Assembly: GCF_002205795.1 (NCBI RefSeq)
Contig: NZ_NIUY01000001.1
Coordinates: 868,001-932,000, forward strand
Length of the DNA stretch: 64,000 bases
Source: Chryseobacterium sp. VAUSW3
Lineage (GTDB): Bacteria; Bacteroidota; Bacteroidia; Flavobacteriales; Weeksellaceae
Reading direction: 5' to 3'
The notes below the pieces were generated by a model. The model was given only the letters and a program-made list of their open reading frames with translations. It did not search any database and was not told where the DNA came from. The translations under genes and the position numbers were made by a program. Below are positions 17,845 to 25,343 of the stretch, one piece after another. The first letter of the stretch is position 1; each line of letters opens with the position of its first letter.

Positions 17845-18809
17845 TTACCATTTTAGCATACCGTTTTTCAGCTTTTGGCGATGTAGCGATGACAGTGCCT
17901 GTTGTGACTGAATTTCTGGAGCAGAATCCCGAGATGCAGATTGTTTTTGTAACGCGGAAAAACTTCAGCGATTTGTTTGAAGGTGTTCCTAATCTTATTT
18001 TTAAAGGAGTAAATATTGATGATTACAAAGGATTTTTAGGTTTGCGGAAACTTGCGAAAGAACTCATCACAGAATTTAATCCTCATTATATTGCTGATTT
18101 ACACGATGTTATTCGGACAAAAATACTCAACCGAATTTTTAGTCGGAAAAACTATCGTGTAGCCGTCATCAGTAAAGGAAAAGATGAAAAAGAGCATCTC
18201 ACCGATATTTGGAATTTGGAAAAAAAACCGCTGAAAAAAACTACCGAAAGATATGCTGATGTCTTTCGGGATTTAGGGTTTTCAGTTGAATTATCCCATC
18301 AGTATAGGACAGTTTCATTACAAAAAAATGGAATCGGTTTCGCTCCTTTCGCACAGCATGAAGGAAAAATGCTGCCCCTTGAAAAGTCATTCGAACTGGC
18401 AAAACATCTTTCAGAAAAATACAGAATATACTTTTTTGGCGGAGGAAAACATGAAGTAGAAACCCTTGATAATTGGGTTTCTCAAATCCCCAATTCCGAA
18501 AATGTGGCCGGTAAACTCAGTTTAAAGGAAGAACTGTTAAAAATTGCAGGCCTTGAAATTATGATTTCCATGGATTCCGCAAATATGCATTTGGCAAGTT
18601 TGGTAGGTACGCGATGCATCTCAGTATGGGGAGCAACCCACCCTTATGCAGGTTTTTTGGGTTACGGACAGCACGAAGACGATGTGATTCAGGTTAAAGA
18701 TCTTACCTGCAGACCCTGTTCGGTTTTCGGGGACAAAAAGTGTTACCGCGGAGACTGGGCGTGTCTTCATGAAATTAATATTCAGCAGATTATGGATAAA
18801 ATTCAATAA
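17841..18809 (+). CDS. Glycosyltransferase, GT9 (heptosyltransferase-like)
   Basis: The 322-residue GT-B protein opens with ILAYRFSAFGDVAMTVPV, the GT9 N-terminal signature. The C-terminal half has SMDSANMHLASLVG and WGATHP, the donor-binding segment of heptosyltransferases. A cysteine-rich end, CRPCSVFGDKKCYRG...C, is common in Bacteroidota GT9 proteins. It probably adds a sugar to the lipopolysaccharide core or another surface glycan. The GTG start overlaps the sufE stop (GTGA), so translation is likely coupled. A terminator follows. Confidence 0.9.
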   Translation: MITILAYRFSAFGDVAMTVPVVTEFLEQNPEMQIVFVTRKNFSDLFEGVPNLIFKGVNIDDYKGFLGLRKLAKELITEFNPHYIADLHDVIRTKILNRIFSRKNYRVAVISKGKDEKEHLTDIWNLEKKPLKKTTERYADVFRDLGFSVELSHQYRTVSLQKNGIGFAPFAQHEGKMLPLEKSFELAKHLSEKYRIYFFGGGKHEVETLDNWVSQIPNSENVAGKLSLKEELLKIAGLEIMISMDSANMHLASLVGTRCISVWGATHPYAGFLGYGQHEDDVIQVKDLTCRPCSVFGDKKCYRGDWACLHEINIQQIMDKIQ

Positions 18810-18814
18810 ATGAT

Positions 18815-18850
18815 AAAAAAAATTCTTTCAGGTTAATGAAAGAATTTTTT
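18815..18850. terminator. Bidirectional terminator between GT9 gene and manC
   Basis: Arms of 14 bp (18817-18830 and 18837-18850) around a 6-base loop carry A and T runs at both sides, serving two convergent transcripts. Confidence 0.85.
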
Positions 18851-18861
18851 GTTTGTAAATT

Positions 18862-19944
18862 TTAAAGAAATTTGTCTCCTTTTTTCACATTCTTCAGGTC
18901 ATGGATGTATTCTTTAATGAGCTGGTCATTTTCCCGCGGACAAATCAGAAGTGCTTTATCGGTATCTACTACAATATAATCCTGCAAACCATCGATAACT
19001 GCAGCTTTGTTTTTATTTTTAAACTGAACGATATTGCCTTTTGCATTATATAAAAGTACATGTTTTGGATGCACGGTATTTTCGTTTTCGTCTTTATCGT
19101 AATTTTCGTAAACCGAAGTCCAGCTTCCTAAATCGCTCCAGCCTAAATCTGCAGGAATTACGTAAACATTCTTTGCTTTTTCAAGAATACCGTTGTCGAT
19201 GGAGATTTTGGTTACTTTGGGATAAATCATTTCAATACAACGTACTTCATCTTCGGTATTGTATTCGCAACTCACAAACTGTTGCGACATTTCCTCCAGA
19301 TGCGCATCGAAGGCGGCAAGAATTGATTTTACGTTCCAGATAAAAATTCCGGCATTCCAAAGAAAATCACCGCTTTCCAGGAAACTTTTGGCAATTTCCA
19401 GAATCGGTTTTTCGGTGAAAGTTTTCACTTTAAAATGGTCTGCATTTTTTTTATCGATGAACTGAATATAGCCGTAACCCGTATCAGGTCGGGTAGGAGT
19501 AATTCCTAACGTGATGAGGTAATCGTTTTTTGAAGCCAAATTGAAAGCCAGTTCCACTTTCTGCAGGAACGCAATTTCTTTCAGAATCAAATGGTCTGCA
19601 GGCAGCACAATCATGTTGGCGTCGGGATTTTCAGCCGCAATTTTCTTTGCCATATAAATATTACATGCTGCGGTATTTTTCATCATCGGTTCGCCCACGA
19701 TATTCTGCGGTTTCAGTTCCGGAAGCTGCTGTTCGGTAAGCGAAACATATTCTTTATTGGTAATAACATAGATATTTTCTTTCGGAACAATCTGGCTGAT
19801 TCTGTCATAGGTCTGCTGAATCATTGTTCGGCCCGTTCCTAAAATATCCTGAAACTGTTTAGGGAATTTCTGTGTACTCATTGGCCAGAACCGGCTGCCG
19901 ACTCCTCCTGCCATAATAACGCAGTAATTGTTTGATTTAGACAT
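18862..19944 (-). CDS. manC: Mannose-1-phosphate guanylyltransferase
   Basis: The 360-residue nucleotidyltransferase makes GDP-mannose from mannose-1-phosphate and GTP, for surface polysaccharides and fucose or rhamnose derivatives. The signature MAGGVGSRFWPMS lies at residues 11-23, and FTEKP (sugar-binding) and the DLGWSDLGSW segment are present. It lacks the phosphomannose isomerase domain of the long ManC/AlgA type, so it is the short form. It begins 2 bases after the SprT-like gene and is probably the last gene of a tolC-sprT-manC transcript. Confidence 0.93.
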   Translation of the reverse strand: MSKSNNYCVIMAGGVGSRFWPMSTQKFPKQFQDILGTGRTMIQQTYDRISQIVPKENIYVITNKEYVSLTEQQLPELKPQNIVGEPMMKNTAACNIYMAKKIAAENPDANMIVLPADHLILKEIAFLQKVELAFNLASKNDYLITLGITPTRPDTGYGYIQFIDKKNADHFKVKTFTEKPILEIAKSFLESGDFLWNAGIFIWNVKSILAAFDAHLEEMSQQFVSCEYNTEDEVRCIEMIYPKVTKISIDNGILEKAKNVYVIPADLGWSDLGSWTSVYENYDKDENENTVHPKHVLLYNAKGNIVQFKNKNKAAVIDGLQDYIVVDTDKALLICPRENDQLIKEYIHDLKNVKKGDKFL

Positions 19945-19946
19945 GC

Positions 19947-20537
19947 TTAACTTAATTTTTCTACTCTTGCTAAAGGTTTGAATATATACCTTTTTCCGTT
20001 ATCGAGATTCAGGCAAATATAGTTCTTTTTGCGTTTACCTTCTATGATATAAGTTTGTTTACGGTAAATAAAACGGTCCTCGGTTTCTAAATCTTCGATG
20101 TATGAAGTTTCGTCTTCGTAATTTTTGATATGGAAGTATTTTACCAAATCGGGACTCGACATGAAATTGGCTTTCGGTGCTTTCGAGAATTTAAGGATGA
20201 TCGGTTTTAAATCTTCAGAATAAATAGAAATGCTTTCTAAAAGCATTGTTCTGAAAGTGTTTTTCCATTCCGAACCATGCGGCGAAATACGGTTTCCGAA
20301 ATTTTCAAAAGCCAGAAGATGCGCCAGTTCATGGGTTAAGACAAAAAAGAAAAGTTGCGGCTGCAATGTAGAATTTATCGTAATCTGGTGCGATTTATCC
20401 GGCATTTTACGGTAATCGCCCAGTTTGGAATTTCGTCCTTTTGTAATTTTAATGTGAATATAATGTTCGCCAAACCAGGTTTTCAGGAAAGGCAAAGTAT
20501 TTTCAGGCAGATATTTTTCGAGATTCGTAATCGACAT
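19947..20537 (-). CDS. SprT-like zinc metalloprotease domain protein
   Basis: The 196-residue protein has the zinc motif HELAH (residues 69-73) with a further His87 in SPHGSEWK, the SprT/Spartan pattern. Eukaryotic Spartan cuts DNA-protein crosslinks; the bacterial SprT group is little studied. The C-terminal part (about 140-196) has the beta-rich look of the SprT zinc-ribbon region but shows no Cys pairs. It is closely packed with manC (2 bases) and lies 22 bases after the TolC-type gene. Substrate unknown. Confidence 0.88.
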   Translation of the reverse strand: MSITNLEKYLPENTLPFLKTWFGEHYIHIKITKGRNSKLGDYRKMPDKSHQITINSTLQPQLFFFVLTHELAHLLAFENFGNRISPHGSEWKNTFRTMLLESISIYSEDLKPIILKFSKAPKANFMSSPDLVKYFHIKNYEDETSYIEDLETEDRFIYRKQTYIIEGKRKKNYICLNLDNGKRYIFKPLARVEKLS

Positions 20538-20559
20538 GCTGAAATCAGTACTTGCTAAA

Positions 20560-21900
20560 TTATAAACTCAGCGGAATACCGGCATAGAAATTAAGCAGTT
20601 TCATGCTGAAAAGGTAATTGTATTTCGCCTGGGCAACAGATCCCTGGGCATTAGCGAAATTATTTCTGGCACCGTTGAGGTCGTAAACCGTTGACCGGCC
20701 TGCAGCAAAGCTTTTTTCGGCAAAATCCAGAGCCAGCTTCGCGCTTTTCTCTGCTTCGGTGGCTGCAAGATATGCTTCGTAATTACTTTCTGCATCAAAC
20801 TGTGCCTGCTGTACATTCTGCAAAACCTGCTGCTTTTGCTGCAATAAAGTGGTCTTGGCAATATCTTCATTAATTTTCGACTGCTCTACCTGAAGTTTCG
20901 TTATTCCTTTATTGAAAATAGGAATGTTAGCCGACAAACCAAGTTGTTGCCCGAAATTATCTTTGTACTGCGTGAAAAATTGTGACTGCTGAATTGAATT
21001 TCCGTTAAGGTCTTTTGCCGGGCTGATGAGGTAAAAATATGAACTTCCGAGTCCTGCGTTTGCGGTAACGGTTGGCCAGAACGCGGTTTTGGTCACTTCA
21101 GTTTGCGCTTCGGCCGATTTTATTCTGCTTTCGGCAGCTTTCACCTGCGGTTGGTTTTCATAGGCTTTAGCGATAATGTTTTCAGCGGTAAAAAGTGGCG
21201 CATCAAGCATTGTGTTTACCGGAACTTCCTGAATATCAAAGTTTTTATAATCAGGCAATTGAAGGAGCATCGCCAAAGCAAAAAGACTTCTGTTGGTATT
21301 GATTTCCGCGGTTTTTACATTCTGCTTTTCTCTTGCCAGTGCTGCTTCGGCTTCGGCAAGAACCGTTTGTGGTGTAGTTCCCACTTCGGTGGTAATTTTG
21401 GCTCTTTTGTAAAGTCTGTCAGCGTTTTCTAATGCACTTTCAGAAATTTTGGTTATTTCCCGGTTGAGTAAAACCGATAAATACTGCTGTGCAATCTGCA
21501 GCGATATGTCATTTTTAATTCTTTCCAGATCAAATTTGCTGGCTTCGACTTCGAATTCAGTTTTTCTGATATTTTTTTCGAGTCTTCCGTTGTTGTAAAC
21601 CAGAATATCGGCGCCTACACTTGCGCTGTTGCTGAAGTTATCGTTTCGGTTGGTCGTACCGAAAACATCGCGACCCTGCCCGAATGATGCGTTATTATTG
21701 ATGTTCCCTGAAACAGAAGGCAGATATTGCCGCTTCGCAATTTGAAGCGAATTATCCTGCGTTTTGGTATTTAATGTATTCTGAATGACCTGCAGATTAT
21801 TTTCCACCGCGTAGTTTACACACTCCTGAAGCGACCATTTCTTCTGGGAAAAAGCTACAAAAGACACAAAACTCAGCAAAAAGACCGCCGTTTTTTTCAT
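20560..21900 (-). CDS. TolC-family outer-membrane efflux protein
   Basis: The 446-residue protein has a signal peptide (about 1-19, ending VAFSQ) and the long paired coiled-coil regions of the OEP/TolC family, with the typical start KKWSLQECVNYAVENNLQVIQN. Two OEP repeats are visible: about 25-215 and 235-440. It should form the trimeric outer-membrane channel of a tripartite pump, but the membrane-fusion and inner-membrane partners are not next to it, unlike many such operons. Translation probably begins at the ATG at 21900. Confidence 0.92.
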   Translation of the reverse strand: MKKTAVFLLSFVSFVAFSQKKWSLQECVNYAVENNLQVIQNTLNTKTQDNSLQIAKRQYLPSVSGNINNNASFGQGRDVFGTTNRNDNFSNSASVGADILVYNNGRLEKNIRKTEFEVEASKFDLERIKNDISLQIAQQYLSVLLNREITKISESALENADRLYKRAKITTEVGTTPQTVLAEAEAALAREKQNVKTAEINTNRSLFALAMLLQLPDYKNFDIQEVPVNTMLDAPLFTAENIIAKAYENQPQVKAAESRIKSAEAQTEVTKTAFWPTVTANAGLGSSYFYLISPAKDLNGNSIQQSQFFTQYKDNFGQQLGLSANIPIFNKGITKLQVEQSKINEDIAKTTLLQQKQQVLQNVQQAQFDAESNYEAYLAATEAEKSAKLALDFAEKSFAAGRSTVYDLNGARNNFANAQGSVAQAKYNYLFSMKLLNFYAGIPLSL

Positions 21901-21946
21901 AGGAAATTTTAAAGAATAAGACGGGTATTTTATGAATTTGTTACAG

Positions 21947-22333
21947 TTAAGTCTTCAATTCGTTTATTCTTGAAACAATTGGCATTGAAAAGATTCCGCT
22001 TTTTTGCAGATAAGTTTCATAGAAAGTCTTTGCTTTCGCGGCGAATTCAGGGTTGGGAATTTCTTTGTTTTTGAAATAGAACAAGTGCCCGAGAAGCTCA
22101 AAATATGGAATATGATGTGCCGTGTCTTTTTCACTTACCATTGCAAGAATTTCTTCGGTTGATTTGTGAGCAAGTTCCTCAAAACTTATTTTAAAGGTAT
22201 CTCTCATATTGGTATCGAAAACACGTTCGAGTTCAGTAAGATCGCCTTCATTTTTGCCTCCTAAAATCATCTTTGAAAGGAATTCTGAAAACTGTTTAAC
22301 TATTCTGATGAGGTAATCTTTATCGTGTATCAT
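21947..22333 (-). CDS. Hypothetical protein, 128 residues
   Basis: I do not recognise this protein. It is small, soluble and mostly helical in pattern, without a signal peptide or membrane segment (starts MIHDKDYLIRIVKQFSEFLSKM, in part). It lies 9 bases after the SpmAB-fusion gene and 46 bases before the TolC-type gene, all on the minus strand, which suggests co-transcription but gives no clear function. The frame is clean and codon use is like that of its neighbours. Confidence 0.75.
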   Translation of the reverse strand: MIHDKDYLIRIVKQFSEFLSKMILGGKNEGDLTELERVFDTNMRDTFKISFEELAHKSTEEILAMVSEKDTAHHIPYFELLGHLFYFKNKEIPNPEFAAKAKTFYETYLQKSGIFSMPIVSRINELKT

Positions 22334-22342
22334 ATTAATTTT

Positions 22343-23746
22343 TTAAGCGAAGAAAATATAGGCCAAAATCACGGAAGTAATGATTCCCACAAGATCCGCT
22401 AAAAGCATCGCAGTTACAGTATATCTTGTGTTTTTAATCCCCACCGCGCCGAAATATACTGCGATAACGTAGAACGTGGTATCCGAACTTCCCTGAAGTA
22501 CAGCAGCCAACCTTCCCTGGAAACTGTCGGCGCCGAAAGTCTGCATCGTGTCCACCATCATTCCTCTTGCGCCGGAACCTGAAAGCGGTTTTATTAGTGC
22601 GGTCGGTAAGCCGTCAACAAATCTCGTGTCGAAACCAACTACCGCCGCTACCCATTTCATGCCATCGATTAAAACATCAAAAACTCCTGAAGTTCTGAGC
22701 AAAGAAATTGCGATGAGCATTCCTACCAGATAAGGAATAATTTTCACACAAGTCCAGAATCCTTCTTTCGCTCCGTCAATAAATGCATCAAAAACATTTA
22801 TTTTTTTATAAACTGCTCCGAGAACAATCGCAAAGAAGATTAACAGAATGATTCCGTTGCTCAACAGCATGCTGAAATTATCGAGACCTTCTTTTGTAAG
22901 GTTTACCAAATAAACAACCAAAAGTCCTACAATAACTGAAATTCCGCCAACATAGGCGATTACTGCAGGCTGAAAAAGGTTGATTTTCTGATAAATGGAA
23001 ACAATAATCATTGCTGCCATGGTTGCTGCAAAAGTGGCAATCATACAGGGCAGAAAAATATCTGTTGGTGTAGCCGAACCCATCGATGCACGGATGGCTA
23101 TAATGGAAACGGGAATTAATGTTAGGCCTCCGGCATGAAGACAAAGGAACATAATCTGCGAGTTGCTGGCCCGTTCTTTATCAGGATTTAAAGTCTGGAG
23201 GCTTTCCATCGCTTTCAGTCCGAACGGGGTTGCGGCATTATCCAAACCTAATAAATTAGCACTGAAATTCAGTAACATATGTCCGAATGAAGGATGGTTT
23301 TTCGGGATTTCCGGAAATAATTTGGAGAAAAAAGGCTGTATCAGTCGCGATAATAAATTTATTCCGCCTGCTTTTTCAGCGATGCTCATGAAACCCATAA
23401 AAAGGGTCATAATCCCAATCAAACCGAGACAGATTTTCACGGCCGTTTCGGAAGTTCCGATTACGCCATCGGTTTCCTGAACCCGGTAAATCTGAACTTC
23501 AGATTTTGCAGAATCTGTTTTATAATGAACCCTGTTTTGATCAAAATTCGGGTTTGCGATGAGTGCATTCTGGATTTCAGGATTCAGTTCAGCCATTTTT
23601 TTTGAAGCAATCTGCACCGTGTCTCCACTTTTGCCGACCACCATGTCGTTGTAAATTGCCTTGTAATTATCTGAAAACAAATATTTTATACTTGCAACTA
23701 TAATGGCGACAATAATAAATGCGCTCCAAATCCTGCTTAAAACCAT
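22343..23746 (-). CDS. SpmA-SpmB fused nucleoside-recognition (Gate) membrane protein
   Basis: The 467-residue membrane protein joins two Gate/nucleoside-recognition units. The first (about 90-245) carries the SpmA-type stretch GLDNAATPFGLKAMESL, and the second (about 285-460) the SpmB-type GSSDTTFYVIAVYFGAVG. Bacillus spmA and spmB are two separate genes for spore-core dehydration; non-sporulating Bacteroidota carry this fused form with unknown transport substrate. The region between the first membrane segment and the first unit (about 30-85) is periplasmic-looking and charged. Confidence 0.9.
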   Translation of the reverse strand: MVLSRIWSAFIIVAIIVASIKYLFSDNYKAIYNDMVVGKSGDTVQIASKKMAELNPEIQNALIANPNFDQNRVHYKTDSAKSEVQIYRVQETDGVIGTSETAVKICLGLIGIMTLFMGFMSIAEKAGGINLLSRLIQPFFSKLFPEIPKNHPSFGHMLLNFSANLLGLDNAATPFGLKAMESLQTLNPDKERASNSQIMFLCLHAGGLTLIPVSIIAIRASMGSATPTDIFLPCMIATFAATMAAMIIVSIYQKINLFQPAVIAYVGGISVIVGLLVVYLVNLTKEGLDNFSMLLSNGIILLIFFAIVLGAVYKKINVFDAFIDGAKEGFWTCVKIIPYLVGMLIAISLLRTSGVFDVLIDGMKWVAAVVGFDTRFVDGLPTALIKPLSGSGARGMMVDTMQTFGADSFQGRLAAVLQGSSDTTFYVIAVYFGAVGIKNTRYTVTAMLLADLVGIITSVILAYIFFA

Positions 23747-23832
23747 TGCTGAAAATTTTGTTAAAAATAACTAAAAAGTTTATTCCATAGGTTTTTGGGA
23801 CAAAATAAGTTCAGGTGAAAATAATATTTATT

Positions 23833-24876
23833 TTAAAAAAGTTTGAGTTGCTGGACTTTGCTGCCCGTAAAATTTTCAGTAGAAAGTGGCGTAAATTCTT
23901 TATTTGCGAAGAATTTTCTCTTGCCTAAAGCGAAAGTATCGTGAATCATTTCTGCAATATTTCCTTCGCCTTTATAGCGTTCATGAAATCTTTTTTCACC
24001 CAGTTTTCCGCCTCTCATGGAGCGGATATGATTTAGGACTTTCTCTGCTCTTTCAGGAAAGTGGGCGTTGATCCAGTTGACGAACACGGGTTCTACGGTG
24101 TCATTAAGCCTTATCAAAACATATCCGAATTTCTGTGCGCCGGCTTCGGAAACGGTTTTTAAGATTTTCAGACTTTCATCGCTTGTTAAACCTGGAATTA
24201 CGGGTGCAACCATAACGCCGACAGGGATTTTATGTTCGGTTAAAATCTCAATGGCTTTCAGTTTATTTTTTACCGAGGAAGTCCGTGGCTCCATTTTTCT
24301 GCGAATCTCTTCGTTGACCGTTGGAATGCTGAAAGAAACCGAAACCAGATTCTGCTCAGACAAAGGTTTTAGAATATCCAAATCTCTTAAAACCAAAGCA
24401 TTTTTTGTTAAAATTGAAACCGGATGCCGGTAATCGAGGCAAAGTTGAAGAAGTTTTCTGGTGATTTCAAATTCCCGCTCAGCAGGTTGATAACAGTCGG
24501 TATTGCCGGAAAGGGTGATTGTTTTTGGAACATAATTTCTTTTCTGAAAAAATTTTTCGAGCAATTCCGGAGCATTTTTTTTCACCATGATTTTGCGTTC
24601 GAAATCGGTTCCGGCAGAATATCCCCAAAATTCATGCGTAGGTCTGGCAAAACAGTAAGAGCAGCCGTGTTCGCAGCCCTGATAGGGATTAAGGGAATAT
24701 TCCATCATCAAATCCGGACTTTTTACTTCATTGACGATTGTTTTGGGGAAAACTTCTGTGAAAACAGTTTTTGTTTTCTGAAAATCTTCTTCTTCAGGTT
24801 CAAAAGTGTATCTGTCGAAACGGTTGATTTCGTTTCGCTGCGCACCCTGGCCTTTTTTAAAATTTTCAGAAGACAT
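23833..24876 (-). CDS. PA0069-family radical SAM protein
   Basis: The 347-residue protein has the radical SAM [4Fe-4S] cluster motif CX3CX2C as Cys68, Cys72 and Cys75 in CEHGCSYC, inside the family-typical NPYQGCEHGCSYCFARP. It belongs to the spore photolyase-like group annotated as PA0069 family, whose reaction is not established. Its start at 24876 is close to a TAnnTTTG box. No partner gene for maturation or a substrate peptide is next to it. Confidence 0.92.
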   Translation of the reverse strand: MSSENFKKGQGAQRNEINRFDRYTFEPEEEDFQKTKTVFTEVFPKTIVNEVKSPDLMMEYSLNPYQGCEHGCSYCFARPTHEFWGYSAGTDFERKIMVKKNAPELLEKFFQKRNYVPKTITLSGNTDCYQPAEREFEITRKLLQLCLDYRHPVSILTKNALVLRDLDILKPLSEQNLVSVSFSIPTVNEEIRRKMEPRTSSVKNKLKAIEILTEHKIPVGVMVAPVIPGLTSDESLKILKTVSEAGAQKFGYVLIRLNDTVEPVFVNWINAHFPERAEKVLNHIRSMRGGKLGEKRFHERYKGEGNIAEMIHDTFALGKRKFFANKEFTPLSTENFTGSKVQQLKLF

Positions 24877-24904
24877 TTTATGATGTTAGATTAATTGTTT
24901 TGAG

Positions 24905-24912
24905 CAAAAGTA
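24905..24912 (-). promoter_or_regulatory. Minus-7 promoter box of the radical SAM gene
   Basis: On the minus strand TACTTTTG matches TAnnTTTG, 28 bases before the ATG. Confidence 0.65.
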
Positions 24913-24960
24913 AAAGCATCAGTTGTTATAATAATGAGTTTTATGCCGACACTTTTCCAC

Positions 24961-24992
24961 AAAAAAAATCCCGAATTCAATGAATCCGGGAT
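24961..24992 (-). terminator. Terminator of the small His-rich gene
   Basis: Arms ATCCCG (24968-24973) and CGGGAT (24987-24992), with inner AATTC/GAAT pairing, are followed on the minus strand by eight T. Confidence 0.8.
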
Positions 24993-25012
24993 CTATGGTG
25001 AAAGATTATTTT

Positions 25013-25210
25013 CTATAGCATTGCTAAAAATTCAACCCCATGATGGCCGTCATCTTTATATTTGTTTTTACTAAAATGGCAGTGGAAATCTGAATAATAA
25101 TCGTGATAGTCTTTGTGTTTTTTGGCTAAAAATTTTTTAATACCAAAAATTCCTAAACCAACTACCACTCCAAGACCTCCCGCCAATAATATTCCTGTTT
25201 CTTTTCTCAT
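25013..25210 (-). CDS. Small membrane-anchored His-rich protein, unknown
   Basis: This 65-residue protein has one N-terminal membrane helix with a glycine-rich face (GILLAGGLGVVVGLGIFGI), then a soluble tail dense in His, Lys, Tyr and Asp (HKDYHDYYSDFHCHFSKNK, then DDGHHG). The His/Asp/Cys tail could bind a metal, but this is inference. An open extension to 25240 exists; MRKETG at 25210 is the better start because the membrane helix then sits at a normal distance. Single gene with its own terminator. Family not recognised. Confidence 0.65.
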   Translation of the reverse strand: MRKETGILLAGGLGVVVGLGIFGIKKFLAKKHKDYHDYYSDFHCHFSKNKYKDDGHHGVEFLAML

Positions 25211-25320
25211 ACTAAAACTTTTATGGGTGAAGTTAAGCAAATCCTATTCCTTTTTTGTAAGGTTTTATTTTAAAGTTTGTTAATATTTAGATGCTGTACA
25301 TGAATACAGTTTTAATTTTA

Positions 25321-25328
25321 TAAATTTG
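25321..25328 (+). promoter_or_regulatory. Minus-7 promoter box of the prolyl oligopeptidase gene
   Basis: TAAATTTG matches TAnnTTTG, 15 bases before the ATG. Confidence 0.65.
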
Positions 25329-25343
25329 AAAAAACTGTTTTAA

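Noticed and set aside
22343-23746. Evidence for sporulation (SpmA/SpmB)
   Set aside because: The fused form is common in non-sporulating Bacteroidota and no other sporulation gene is present.
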